A DNA stretch of 64,000 nt from Callorhinus ursinus (GCF_003265705.1 NW_020312775.1:695330-759329); one strand, 5' to 3'. Counted from the stretch's first letter, positions 36,358-49,222 are shown. Notes: a model not told the origin generated them from the sequence alone. Numbers and translations: made by a program.

Positions 36358-38366
36358 AAAATACTAACAAATCGAATCCAACAATACACTTAAAAAATCA
36401 TTCACCACAATCAAGTGGGAATTATTGCTAGGTTGCAAGCGTGGTTCAATATTCACAAATCAATCAACGTGATATACCACATAAATAAAAGAAAGGATAA
36501 GAAACATATGATCACCTCAAGAGATGCAGAAAAACAATTTGACAAAGTATAACATCCATTCATGATAAAAAAAAAAAACCCCAACAAAGTAGGTTTAGAG
36601 GGAACATATGTCAACATAATAAAGGTCATATATGAAAATCCCACAGCTAATATCCTCCATGGGGCAAAACTGAGAACTTTTCCTCTACAGTCAGGAACAA
36701 GACAGGGATATCCACTCTCACCACTTTTATTCAACATAGTACTGGAATTCCTAGCCACAGCAAAAAAGAAATAAAAGGTAACCAAATCAGCAAGGAAGAA
36801 GTCAAACTTCCACCATTTGCAGATGACATGATACTATATATAGAAAACCCTAAAGACTCCACCAAAAAACTACTAGAATTGATAAATGAATTCAGTGAAG
36901 TCACAGGATACAAAAGCAATGTACAGAAATCTGTTGCTTTTCTATACACTGACAATGAAGCAGCAGAAAGAGAAATTAAGGAATCAATCCCATGTATGAT
37001 TGTACCCAAAACAATAAAATACCTAGGAGTAAACCTAACCAAAGAAATGAAAGCCCTGTACTCTGAAAACTATAAAACACTGATGAAAGAAACTGAAGAT
37101 GACACAAAGAAATGGAAAGATATTCCATGCTCATGGATTGGAAGAACAAATACTGTTAAAATGTCTATACTACCCAAAGCAATCTACGCATTTAATACAA
37201 CCCCTATCAAAATACCAACAACATTTTTCACAGAGCTAGAACAAACAATCCTAAAATTTGTATGGAACCACAAAAGACTCCAAATAGCCAAAGTAGCCTT
37301 GAAAAAGCAAAGCAAAGCTGGAGGCATCACAATTCTGGACTTAAGTTATATTACAAAGTTGTAGAGATCAAAACAGTATGGTACCAGCACAAAAACAGAT
37401 ACATAGATTAATAGAACAGAATAGAAAATCCAGAAATAACCCACAACCATAAGGCCAATTAGTCTTTGACAAAGCAGGGAAGAATATCCAATGGGAAAGA
37501 GAGAGTATCTCCAACAAATGGCGTTGGGAGGACTGGACAGCAACATGCAAAAGAATGAACATGGGCCACTTTCCCACCATACACAAAAATAAATTCAAAG
37601 TGGATTAAAGACCTAAATGTAAGACCTGAAACCATAAAAATCCTAGAGGAGATCACAAGCAGTAATGTCTTTGAATTTGGCTGTAGCCAACTTCTTTCTG
37701 GATATGTCTCCTGAAGCAAGAGAAACAAAAGCAAGAATAAACCATTGGGATTCTGTCACAATAAAAAGCTTCTGCACAGCAAATGAAACAATCAACAAAA
37801 CCAAATGACAACCTATGGAATGGGAGAAGTTATTTGCAAATGACATATATGATGAAGGGTTAGTATCCAAAATCTATTATGAACTTATAAAACTCAACAC
37901 CCAAAAAACAAATAATCTGATTAAAAATGAGCAGAAGACATGAATAGACATTTTTCCAAAGAAGACAGACACATGAAAAGATGCTCAATATCACTTATTA
38001 TGAGGGAAATACAAATCAAAACTACCCCCTTACACCTGTCAGAATGTCTAAAATCAACAGCACAAGAAACAACAGGTGTTGGTGAGGATGTGGGGAAAGG
38101 GGAAATTTCCTGCACTGTTGGTGGGGATGCAAAGTGGAGCAGCCACTCTGGAAAACACTATGGAGGTTCCCCAAAAAGTTAAAAATAGAAGTACCCTATG
38201 ATCCAGCAATTGTACTACTGGGTATTTACCCAAGGAATACAAAAATACTAATTCAAAGGGATGCATGAACACCTATGTTTATAGCAGCATTATCTACAAT
38301 AGCCAAACTATGGAAACAGCCCAAGTGTCTATTGACTAATGAGTGGATAAAGAAGATGTGTTACAC

Positions 38367-38417
38367 CTGAAACAAATAATGCGTTATATGTTAATTTTAA
38401 AAATAAATGAGAAAAAA
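38367..38417 (+). mobile_element. Micro L1 tail (51 bp) inside L1
   Basis: ctgaaacaaataatgcgtta plus A-rich tail, with TSD aagatgtgttacac at 38353-38366 and 38418-38431. Belongs to a different 3'-end type from the 35203 insert. Confidence 0.9.
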
Positions 38418-38425
38418 AAGATGTG

Positions 38426-38427
<2 letters not shown>

Positions 38428-38463
<36 letters not shown>

Positions 38464-38468
38464 ACACA
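38428..38468. repeat. CA microsatellite in L1 3' region
   Basis: (CA)n with one interruption; the same site is CA-rich in the L1 tail at 44804. Confidence 0.95.
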
Positions 38469-38666
38469 GGAATATTACTCAGCCATAAAAAAGAATGAAA
38501 TCTTGCCATTTGCAATGACATGGATGGAGCTGAGAGCATTATACTAAGTGAAATAAGCCAGTTAGAGAAAGACAAATACCATACGATTTCACGCATATGC
38601 GGAATTTAAGAAACAAAACAGATGAGCAAAGAGAAAAGAGTGAGGCAAACCAAGAAACAGACTCTT

Positions 38667-38857
38667 TTTTTTTCTTTTTAAAGATTTATTTTATTTTTTT
38701 GACAGAGAGATAGTGAGAGCAGAAACACAAGCAAGGGGAGTGGGAGAGGGAGAAGCACGTTTCCTGCCAAACAGGGAGCCTGATGCAGGACTCAATCCCA
38801 GGACCCTGGGATCATGACCGGAGCCGAAGGCAGATGCGCAACAACTGAGCCACCCAG
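38667..38857 (-). mobile_element. CAN SINE inside L1
   Basis: Reverse SINE in the L1 3' UTR. TSD aacagactctt at 38656-38666 and 38858-38868. Confidence 0.96.
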
Positions 38858-39063
38858 AACAGACTCTTAACTATGGAAAACAAACTGATGGTTATCAGAG
38901 GGGAGGTGGATGGGGGGATGGGTGAAATAGGTGAAGGGAATTAAGGAGGGCACTTGTGATGAGCACCAGGTGTTGTATGGAAGTGTTGAATCACTATATC
39001 ATACACCTGAAACTAACATTATACTGTATGGTAACTAACGGGAATTTACATAAAAACTTAAGA

Positions 39064-40400
39064 AAATCTCTTAGTAAATTTCAAGAATACAACACAGTGT
39101 TACTAACTATAGTTGCCATGCTAGACATTAGATCTCCAGAACATATTCATCCTACATTAATGAACCTCTGTCCCTTTGACCAGCATCTCTCCATTTCCCC
39201 CATGTCCTCTCCCCAGACCCTGGGAGCCACCATTCTACTGTTTTTATGAGCTTGATTTTTTTTGGATTCCACATATAGGTGAAATCACGCAGTATTTGTA
39301 TTCCTTTGTCTGGCTTAGGGGCTCTTTTTTTCTGCTATGGTAAATGTGACATTTTTCTCATTTCCATTTCTAGGTATGTATAGCTATGGTACAGAAATTT
39401 GTTTATTGTTGTGTATTTATCTTAAATCCAAACTCTTTTAATAATTATAGAGTTTTTGTTATTGAAGTCTTGGGTTTGCTATGTATATAAGTATACATGA
39501 GGAAAAAAAGATCATTTAATCTCATTTTTCATAGTATATACACAGATTTTCTTATCTTCATTCTCAGAATAGCACTATCTAGTGGAATTTTCTGTGAGGA
39601 TGGAAATGTTCTATAGCTGTCCTGATACAGCAGCAACTAGACACATGTAGCTCCTGAGCACTTTAAATGTGCCTAGTGAGACCAAAGAACTACATTTAAA
39701 ATTTTATGTACTTTTAATTAATTTAAATGTAGATGGCCACATATGACTGGTAGCTATCATATTGAACAGCACAGGTATGAAATATCTAAACAAATGTTGA
39801 ATAATAATAATAGTAGGGATATCTGTATAGTTCTTGGGTTTTTAAAAAGATTTATATATTTATTTATTTTAGAGAGAGAGAGAAAGAGAGAGAGTGACTG
39901 GGGGGAGGGACAGAGGGAAAGAATCTCAAGTAGACTCCCGCTGAGTGCAGAGCCCAATGTGGGGCTCAGTCTCATGACCCATGGATCATGACCAGAGCCA
40001 AAACCAAGAGTCAGATGCTTAACCAACTGAGCCACCACGGTGCCCCTATATAGTTCCTGCTTTTAAACAAAATGCTTTGTCTTTTGCTACTTAGGATACT
40101 CTTTGTTGTTGGTTTTTGGTAAATATACTATTATTTAGGGTTTTTTCTATTCCTATTTTACTTAAGAGTTTTTATTAGGAATTCCTGCTGAATTTTATCA
40201 AATTCCTTTTCACTATGAATGTGATCATAGGGCTTTCTCCTTTAATTTGGTGATACAATGGATTATGATGATAGATTTTCTTATATCTAACCACCCTCAT
40301 TACTGGAATAAACCATATTTGGTCATACTTGTTATTAAGTAATTTCAAAATAAAAATTTTGAAGTCATTTTTAACTAGAAACTATGTTTTAGTTTCTTCA
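39064..40400 (-). mobile_element. Ancient L1 fragments (right of young L1)
   Basis: Continuation of the split older element (ctaactatagttgccatgct), then antisense L1 sequence (tttatcaaattccttttcac) up to about 40370, with one SINE. Confidence 0.65.
39840..40046 (-). mobile_element. CAN SINE
   Basis: Reverse orientation ending gagccaccacggtgcccc; TSD near tatagttc. Confidence 0.94.
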
Positions 40401-40820
40401 GTCAGTATCTGGATCTTTCAATTTCTCCACCATCTATAACAAGGTAGAATTCTGCTGCCCCTTTTGGGCATAGATCATTATTACTGTAGAGCCCAGAACA
40501 CTCAGGATGTAGCCCATCTTTCTATGTATAATCAATTACTTCATTCAAAAAGTATGAAGATAAAAGTGAACTAGGGTGAAACAGATAAAAAGTAGAAACC
40601 AAGCATAGGCTAGGCAACTCTTGGAAAAATTCTTGGTAAATATGACCAAGGCTACTACAATTTCCTTATACCCTACAGATTTTTTTCCCCTAGTGTTTTG
40701 ATAGGAATAAAAATGGCTGATAGGAATAAAAATGGTCCTGGGAACAAAGTAAGAAGCAGCAAAGGGCATGTAAGACAGATAAATTAACTAAAGAAATGCT
40801 ATTGTACAAGTAACAATTTA

Positions 40821-41007
40821 GGGCGCCTGGGTGGCTCAGATGGTTAAGCGTCTGCCTTCGGCTCAGGTCATGATCCCAGAGTCCTGGGATCGAGTCCCGC
40901 ATCGGCTCCCTGCTCCTTGGGAGCCTGCTTCTCCCTCTGCCTCTCTCTCACTCTCTCTCTCTCTGTGTCTCTCATGAATAAATAAATAAAATCTTAAAAA
41001 AAAAACA
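40821..41007 (+). mobile_element. CAN SINE, young
   Basis: Perfect 15-bp TSD acaagtaacaattta at 40806-40820 and 41008-41022. Confidence 0.97.
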
Positions 41008-41022
41008 ACAAGTAACAATTTA

Positions 41023-42533
41023 AGCAATGTTATAGTTGGAGGGCTTTATATAAGGGCAAATATTTGTTGAAATATATAGTATCTTCTAAACACAATAAAA
41101 TTTAAAATTTCTCCTAAATAAAGAGATAAGGAAAATAAAAGACCATCTTTGGCAGAAGCAAAATACTATCAGTTAGAATTAATTTGGGAGTATAAAAATT
41201 AAAAATAAGAATGAGAAAGATAGAATAAAAATTATGATGATGTTAACAGAAGCCCCAGATAAAGCGTCTTAATTCTGCTTACCTGACTAATATACTCAGT
41301 GCACCCAGGGGATGCTAGTGTAAAGGCACAGGCTACAAAATTGGTAGCTGTTTCAATTCCCACTGCAAAGGAGACATCAAGTTCATGACTAAGTGAGGGA
41401 ACATGACTATAAACAAAACTTGGCATATCTGTACTATTTTTTACATACACTACACTTCCTCAAGTCAAGTCCAGCCCATGTAAAGAATCAAAAGCTCTTA
41501 TACATACATTTGTGCTAAATAAACTCTGAACATTTACCAAATTCCAGTTTAGTGCTATGTTTTTTCCCAATTAAATAAAATCCCACAGTGGCTACAAAAT
41601 AGGATAGTTCTTACTGATGTTCTAGTAGTTATCATTATGCCAGTGAGCCAAGATTGATAGTTTTTTTTAGGCTGATAATTTCTAACATGTCATGACCCAC
41701 CAATCAAAGTATCCGCAAATACGTGCAAATGACTGGTAAATGAGAAGAAAATACATCATGTTTTCCAGAGAAATGAGCAGTAGATAAGCATTTAATTTCT
41801 ATTTCACTATGATTAAGAAAGCTCTACTTCTGCCAGAAGAGAAGACCAAAAAGGCAGGATTTTGTTGAAAGGTTCACAGACAGTCTCAATTTCTAGAGTC
41901 TGACATCAACATTATCCTTATCTCTTTCTGTTATTTGTTCCCCAAATGCTCCCTCATTTGGAGACCTTTTCTGGGAAAGTTGTTTACCCATAGTGTAGGC
42001 CTTGAACAGTGAGACTCAACTATAACTCTAAACCAAGTCAACGAGAGCTGAAGTTAAATTTGCTTTTGACTTAGCTACATAGAAACGGATCTGAATGTAG
42101 GGCAGAGACAAAAATAGACTCCTGAGATAATTTTTTAATTATAGAAAAGTAAGTAATGTTTATGTGACTATTTCTGTGTATATGAGTATATAGGTAATTA
42201 TGGGAGGAAATGATATTTTACTGAAAATATCTGAGAAAAAGAGAAATCCTGAATCTCTGTTGGCTTATTCTAAATCTGACTGTGATCTCTGAAAAAAATA
42301 AACTCAGTTTTTCTTATATGAGCATTGGGTTAAATATAATTCCAATAGGTTATAAACTGAAGAGTGCTTACTGAATATTAGTTCAACTCACCAGAACCAT
42401 TCTTTCAGGTATGTATGACCACCATGACCTAAAGAAAGGCCGAAAATGTATTAACTATCAATTCTAGAACACTGTAATATAATAAAGTAATACTACAACT
42501 ATTTATATTTTTCCTCAGGTGAAAAGATAATTG
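41023..42533. other. Intergenic, nothing recognised
   Basis: 1.5 kb without a clear repeat or exon. The longest such clean stretch in the interval, so a candidate for single-copy or regulatory sequence. Confidence 0.45.
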
Positions 42534-42548
42534 AAAAATGTAACTGTT

Positions 42549-42740
42549 GGGTGCCTGGGTGGCTCAGTTGGTTAAGCGACTGCCTTCAGCTCAGGTCATG
42601 ATCCTGGAGTTCCAGGATCGAGTCCCGCATTGGGCTCCCTGCTCAGCAGGGAGTCTGCTTCTCCCTCTGATCCTCCTCCTTCTCATGTGTGCTCTCTCTC
42701 TCATTCTCTCTCTCAAATAAAATAAATAAAATATTTTAAA
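42549..42740 (+). mobile_element. CAN SINE, young
   Basis: Perfect 15-bp TSD aaaaatgtaactgtt at 42534-42548 and 42741-42755. Confidence 0.97.
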
Positions 42741-43017
42741 AAAAATGTAACTGTTCTTCATGAGCATTAGTAAGGAGCTTGGATGCTTCCTATCACATTC
42801 ATGAAACTTTTTTTATTCCATTTATGAAACAAGATATTTATCTGTTTTTGAAGAAGTTTCATTTTTTTCAGATTATAAAATTGACATGTATGTTAACTCC
42901 AAAGAAACAGGAAAATACAGACAAGTAAAAGGAAGAAAATGTGCTAATGGAAAGAAAAGCAAGAGGGAGAGAAGAAAAGCTAAATAACCTTTCTATTTTT
43001 ATTTTTTTGATTATTCT

Positions 43018-43126
43018 TTAAAAGTTTATTTATTTTTAAGCTATCTCTACACCCAACATGGGGCTTGAACTCACAACCCCAAGATCAAGAGATGCATGCT
43101 TTTCTGACTGAGGCATCCAGGTGCCC
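43018..43126 (-). mobile_element. Older short CAN SINE
   Basis: Reverse complement of the tgatcttggggttgtgagtt type; ends gcatccaggtgcccc. Confidence 0.92.
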
Positions 43127-44436
43127 CTAAATAATCTTTTTTCTTTTTTAATGTAGAGATTTCTCTAATAGAAGTACTGCCGGTCATTTTAATAAGTCCT
43201 ATCTTCTTTAAGATAGAGCTTCCTCCTATGAAAATGCTGGAGCTGAGAGCCAACACTAGGCCAATATAGACATCAGAGTGGCCAGACATTGTTTCCTTCC
43301 AGCAATGATTCTCTGGTGGGATAAAATACTGGGATGGACAATTTGTCCAGATACCAAAAATTCCTGTGTTTGAGTGACATCAGCAAAAATGACAGAGTAG
43401 GAAACTCCAAAAGTCCTTCTCTTCACAAAAGCAGGAAATAAACTGGCAAACACTCTCAAAATCAGCTTTATAAGAACTCTGGAAGATAATAACAAATTTA
43501 TAACAACTATGCTTGTTGAGTGACATCACCAAAAATTGCAGACTAGGGAATTCCAGGGTTCCATCTCTCCACAAAACAACTAATTAGATGGGAGGCTGTG
43601 AAAGGAAATATGTGGGAGAATAAGTGTCTTTAACAGCTCTCATGTATACTGGGAAATTGAGAAAGCCCCATGCATGCGCAGAGCTGCACACATGCTCAGA
43701 AAAGGCCTGAGAAGACCTACGCTTTCATTTCTGGCTGATCTTCAGGATTTGTGCCAGTGAGAACTGAAGGTTAATGCAGAATTGTAAATGGGTTTGGCTA
43801 AGCATTGAAAGAGTCCCCCAACACAGAGCCAGTCTCCAAAAATTGGGAGAGTACATTTTTCTTTCTCTTTTTCCTCTTCTGTTTTTCTTTCCATGACTCC
43901 TGACATTTAAGGAAATTCTGTCAAAATAGTAGTTGACCACTAAGCTAATGGAATACAAGCTTCATTGGCCATGTTCCAGAATAGTGACTTTACAAAAATA
44001 GTTTAGACTATTAAACAAACAAACAATAACCACCTACAAAAAAACAAGCAAAAACAAACCCTGGGGAGTGGGGAGAATAATATTCCAAGGGCTGCCATAT
44101 TATAATATTTAGAACATCCAATTATCAAGAAAAATTGCAAGGCATGCAAAGAAAGCAGAAAGTATGGCCAATTCACAGATAAAAAGAAATTAATAGAAAC
44201 TTCCTGAAGAAGCTCCTTGAAGAAACATTGGATTTACTAGACAAAGACTTTAAATCAACTGTCTTAAATACATCCAAAGAGCTAAAGGAAGCCAAGAGCA
44301 AAGAATTATAGGAAACCAGTAGAACAATGTCAAACCAAATAGAGATTATCAATAAAGAGATAGAAATTATAAAAAGGAACCAAAAAGAAATTCTGGAGTT
44401 GAAAAGTACAATAAGTGAAATGAAAAATTCCCTAGA

Positions 44437-44801
44437 AAATACAACTCAAAACCACAATGAGATACCACCTCACACCAGTCAGAATGGCTAAAATTAACAA
44501 GTCAGGAAATGACAGATGTTCACAAGGATGTGGAGAAAGGGGAACCCTCTTACACTGTTGGTGGGAATGCAAGCTGGTACAGCCACTCTGGAAAACAGTA
44601 TGGAGGTTCCTCAAAAAGTTGAAAATAGAGCTACCCTACAACCCAGCAATTGCACTACTGGGCGTTACCCCAAAGATACAAATGTAGTGATCCGAAGGGG
44701 CACCTGCACACCAATGTTTAAAGCAGCAATGTCCACAATAGCCAAACTATGGAAAGAGCCCAGATGTCCATCAACAGATAAATGGATAAAGAAGAAGTGA
44801 T

Positions 44802-44852
<51 letters not shown>

Positions 44853-45271
44853 CAGAATAGTACTCAGCCATCAAAATAATGAAATCTTGCTATTTGCAAG
44901 GAAGTGGATGGAACTAGAGAGTATTATGCTAAGTGAAATAAGTCAATCAGAGAAAGACAATTTTCATATGATCTCACTCATATGTGGAATTTAAGATACA
45001 AAATAGGATCACAGGGGAAGAGAGGAAAAAATAAAACAAGACAAAATCAGAGAGGGAGACAAACCATAAGAGACTCTTAATCATAGGAAACAAACTGAGG
45101 GTTGCTGGAGGGGAGGGAGTGTGGGGATGGGGTAACTGGGTGATGGACATTAAGGAGGGCATGCAGTGTAATGAGCACTGGGCATTATATAAGACTGATG
45201 AATCACTGATCTCTACCTCTGAAATACATTATATGTTAATTAATTGAATTTAAATTTAAAAATAAATAAAA
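44437..45271 (+). mobile_element. Young 5'-truncated L1 (835 bp)
   Basis: C-terminal ORF2 with the cysteine/histidine region ([20 protein letters not shown]), a CA repeat and a 3' UTR. Perfect 15-bp TSD gaaaaattccctaga at 44422-44436 and 45272-45286. Confidence 0.95.
44804..44851. repeat. CA microsatellite in L1 tail
   Basis: (AC)n of about 23 units, homologous in position to the repeat at 38428. Confidence 0.95.
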
Positions 45272-47429
45272 GAAAAATTCCCTAGAGGAGAGAGTTTTGA
45301 GCAAGATTTGGGCAAGCAGAAGAAAGAGTCAGTGAAATTGGAGATAGATCAATCCAGATTATCCACTCTCAGGACCAGGAAGAAAAAAGAATGAAGAAAA
45401 ATTAATAGAGCCTAAGGAACTAGTGGGACACTATCAAACATATTAACATATAAATAATGGGATTTCCAGAGGGAGAGAAGAGAGAAAAGGTGGGAATAAA
45501 GAATATTTGAAGAAAGTATAGCTGATACCTTCTCCAATTTGATGAAATACATGAATCTACAGGCCAAGCAGCTAACAAACTCCAAGCAGGATAAACTCAA
45601 GGGACCCACACAGATACATTATAGTCAGATGGTCAAAAGCCAAAGCCAAAGAGATAATTTTGAAAGCATAAAGAAAGAAGTGACTCATGATGTACATGAC
45701 AGACTCAATATGATTAACAGTCTATTTCTCTTCAGAAATCATGGAGCCCAGAAGGCAATGGGGTCACATATTCAAAGTGCTGGGAAAAAAACTTGTCAAG
45801 CAAGAATTCTGTATCTGTCAAACTACACTTCAGAAATTCAGTATAAATTAGGACATTCCCAGATAAACAAAAAACTGATTTGTTACTAGTAGACCTGCCC
45901 TACAAGAAATGCTAGAGAGTCCTTCAGGCTGAAATGAAAGGACATTAGATAGTAACTCAAAGCCATATGATAAAATAATGAACAAAGCAAAGGTAGCTAC
46001 AGAGGCAAATGCAAAAGCCAGTATTACCATATTTTTGGTTTGTAACTCCTTTTTTCATCTTCTACAGTATTTAAAAGACAAACACATAACAATAATTATA
46101 AGTCTATGTTATTGAGCACACAATTTATAAAGGTGTAATTTGTGACATTGAGAACATAAAGGGTAGGACAGAGCTATAAATAGAAGTAGAATTTTTTATA
46201 CAATTGAAGTCGAGTTGGTTTCAATTAAAATTAGATTTTTATAACTTTAAGATGTTATACGTATTCCCCATGGTAACCACTAAGAAAATATCTATAGAAG
46301 GAAGGGAAGGGAACCAAAACGTGTCACTACAAAAAAGGAACTAAACACAAAGGGAAATCAGAGACAATAAAAGACCCCTATAAGTCATGTAGAAAACAAA
46401 TAGTAAGATGTCAGAAGTCCTTCCTTATTAGAATTTACTTTAAATGCAAATGGATTAAATTCTTCAATCAAATGGCAAAAAGATTGGCAGAATAAATAAC
46501 TATTGGGCCAAAGAAGAAATCACAAGGAAAATTAGAAAATAACTTCAGACCAATGAAAATGAAAACACAACATAATAAAACTTATGGGATGTAGCAGAAG
46601 CAGTGCTAAGAGGGAAAGTTTTAGCTAAAAACACTTACATTTAGAAACTTCTTAAATCAACAACCTTCCTTTATACACTTTAAGGAACAAGAAAAAGAAG
46701 GACAAACTAAACCTAAAGCTAACAGAGGGAAGAAAATATTAAAGATTAGAGCGAAGATAAATAAAATAGAGAATAGAAAAACAATGGAGAAAACCAATGA
46801 AACCAAAAGTAGATTTTTTTGAAGTTATCAACAAAATTGAAAAATCTTTAGATAGACTAAGACAAAAAGAGAGAAGACTTAATAACACCAGAAAAGAAGC
46901 TGGGGACATTACTGTCGATTTTACAGAAATAAAAAGGATTACAAGAGAATGCTATTAACAATTATGTATCAGCAAGTTGAACAGCCTAGATGAAATGGAA
47001 TAATTCCTAGAAACACACAGCTGCTGAAACTGAATTATAAAGAAATAGAAAATCTCAACAGATTTATTACCAATAAGGAGATGAAGTCAGTATCAAAAAC
47101 CTCCCAACAAAGAAAAACTCTGAATCAGATGGCCTCATTGATTAATTCTACCAAACATTAAACATATTAACTCCTACATTTCTCAAACTATTCCAAAATA
47201 TACGAGGAGAAAATACTTCCCAACCCATTGTATGAGTAAGTGAAAGAATCCAGATACAAAAGGACAAATATGACTCTACTTATATGAGGTACCTAAAGTA
47301 GGCAAACTCATAGAAGCAGAAAGTGAAATAGAAGTTACTAGGGGCTGGGGGGAGCAGAAAATGGGGGAATAACTGTACATCTAATTGTGTAGGGGAAGTC
47401 TTTGTAAACATCAACACAGTCAAGGGACC

Positions 47430-47660
47430 TGGGATTACATTACGTATTGGCTCCACCATTTACTACATGTGTGACATGGGTCAAGTTAATTAACCTTTCC
47501 AAATCTCAGTTTATCTGGAAAAAAAAAAAAACCCAGGATCATAGTCACACCAAACTCACAGAGCAATTGTGAGGGTTAGATGAAATAATACATACAAAAT
47601 ACTTAGTAAGGAGCTTAGCATCTAATAAGTGCTCAATGAATGTTAGCTATTATTAACCTT
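47430..47660 (+). mobile_element. MIR SINE
   Basis: gtgtgacatgggtcaagtta, ttgtgagggttagatgaaat, taagtgctcaatgaatgtta. Confidence 0.8.
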
Positions 47661-48292
47661 AGAGTGGTTTCTGGCACATAACTGAACACATTTCTGTTGA
47701 AGGAATACATGCAACTGCATATTTGCTATAATGATGAAATTGGTCAAAGTCACAGTTGGGGGAGAGGATGGGGTCCAGAAGAACTTATTGGAAAGATAGC
47801 AACATGACAGAGCAGAGCCCAGAAATATATTCTGTATCTATTTGACAATATGATAATATGCATATGACAGGTTTTTTATCTGTACATCAGTGCTACTTCT
47901 TGGATCAGCTCTCTTCCAGCAAGAGAAACCACAATTTTCATGCCCTTTTCCTTCTTGCACATTTCATCCCCTTTTCCTTAAGAAGGGGCTGGAAATCTGG
48001 CAATAGAGGAAAAATTACATATATGTATGCCTGTATCTTTTTTTTTGTATGCCTGTATCTTAAGGGTAATTTTTGCCTCCTTCCATGAAACTCTTACCAT
48101 ATTTTAAGCATCTAATAAATATTTAAAATCTAGTCTGGCACGTGAGATTTTCAACTAACATTTGTTGGATGATTGAATTTATACATGAGCAGTTACTGTT
48201 CCCTTCCTCTACCTATAGGGATGTTCCCCATAACACTTCTGTCAGAGTACTATTCTTATTTATCTACTATTTATATCTGACTCTCCTCTTTT
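47661..48292. other. Intergenic, nothing recognised
   Basis: Contains a small tandem copy of gtatgcctgtatctt (about 48025-48060) and no gene. Confidence 0.5.
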
Positions 48293-48392
48293 AATGTTTT
48301 TAAAGTGATCTCTACACCCAAGTGGGGCTTGAACTCAGGACTCCCAAGATCAGGAGTCACATACTCTACTGACTGAGCCAGCCAGGCACCTC
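48293..48392 (-). mobile_element. Older short CAN SINE (cluster member 1)
   Basis: Reverse old-type SINE; ends gagccagccaggcacc. Confidence 0.9.
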
Positions 48393-48405
48393 TCTGATTC
48401 TCTCT

Positions 48406-48605
48406 CTTTTAAAAAAAAAAATTTTTATTTATTTATTTATTTGACAGAAAGAGATCACAAGCAGGGGGAGCTGCTGGCAGAGGGACAGGGAGAAGCAGGC
48501 TCCCTGCAGAGCCGGGAGCCCTACATGGGGCTATCCATCCCAGGCCCCTGGGGTCATGACCTCAGCCCCAGGCAGACGCTTAACTGAGTGAGCCACCCAG
48601 GTGCC
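48406..48605 (-). mobile_element. CAN SINE (cluster member 2)
   Basis: Reverse SINE ending gagccacccaggtgcc; TSD tctctgattctct at 48391 and 48606. Confidence 0.94.
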
Positions 48606-48635
48606 TCTCTGATTCTCTTTTTAAAAAAGTTTTGA

Positions 48636-48939
48636 GGGGTGCCTGGCTGGCTCAGTCAGTAGACTCTTGATCTCAGGGTCTTGAGTTTGAGCCCCACAAT
48701 GGGTGTAGAGATTACTTTAAAAAATAAAAAATAAAAAATAAAAAATAAAAATCTGGGGCACCTGGGTGGCTTAGTAGGTTAAGCCTCTGCCTTTGGCTCG
48801 GGTTGTGATCCCAGGGTCCTGGGATCAAGCCCTGTGTTGGGCTCCCTGCTACTCAGAGGAGAGTCTGCTTCTCCCTCTGCCTGCTGTTCCTGCTTGTGCT
48901 CTCTCTCTGTCAAATAAATAAAATCTTTAAAAAATAAAA
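48636..48939 (+). mobile_element. Older short CAN SINE, interrupted (cluster member 3)
   Basis: Old type with AAAAAT tail, split by a younger SINE. TSD aaaaagttttga ending at 48635 and 48951. Confidence 0.9.
48755..48935 (+). mobile_element. CAN SINE nested in cluster member 3
   Basis: Begins ggggcacctgggtggcttag; inserted in the A-rich tail of the older SINE. Confidence 0.93.
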
Positions 48940-49026
48940 AAAAAGTTTTGAAGCAGCTTTCAGTGTTACTGCACAAGATAAAAATAATTAGAGGATTGGG
49001 AGAGAATATGGTTATTTATTTTTACT

Positions 49027-49222
49027 TTTTTGAAGATTTTATTTATTTATTTCACAGAGAGAGAGAGACAGCGAGAGAAGGAACACAAGCAGGGAGAGTG
49101 GAAGAGGGAGAAGCAGACTCCCCTCTGGGCAGGGAGCCCAATGCGGGGCTCGATCCCAGGACCCTGGGAGCATGACCCGAGGGGAAGGCAGACGCTTAAC
49201 GACTGAGCCACCTAGGCACCCC
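49027..49222 (-). mobile_element. CAN SINE
   Basis: Reverse SINE ending gagccacctaggcacccc; TSD near tggttattta. Confidence 0.94.

Larger units (their letters stand above)
33018..39063 (+). mobile_element. LINE-1, near complete but broken, with five nested insertions
   Basis: Flanked by an 18-bp TSD aaatctcttagtaaattt (33000-33017 and 39064-39081). It begins in the end of the L1 5' UTR, followed by an ORF1-like region (about 33130-34400) and an ORF2-like region (about 34448-38260). ORF2 starts MALNTYLSIITLYVNGLNAP with endonuclease motifs (CCLQETHFR, IIIGDFN), then reverse-transcriptase motifs and a 3' UTR. Frames are cut by stops, small indels and the insertions, so it cannot move by itself. 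The flanking DNA is an older L1 that this copy split. Confidence 0.95.
43360..47400 (+). mobile_element. Older LINE-1, internally deleted
   Basis: Starts with two similar 5' UTR-like units (gagtgacatca.caaaaat at about 43370 and 43519). An ORF1-like region (about 44200-46000) and the first part of ORF2 (about 46440-47220) follow. It then jumps to a 3' UTR-like segment (aggtacctaaagtaggcaaa), implying loss of most of ORF2. Many stops. Interrupted by a younger L1 tail at 44437-45271. Confidence 0.8.

Noticed and set aside
34448..37364. Open frames resembling endonuclease and reverse transcriptase
   Set aside because: They are pieces of a dead L1 ORF2, not a host gene; frames are interrupted.
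40690..40735. Tandem gataggaataaaaatgg
   Set aside because: A two-copy short slippage-type repeat with no wider context.
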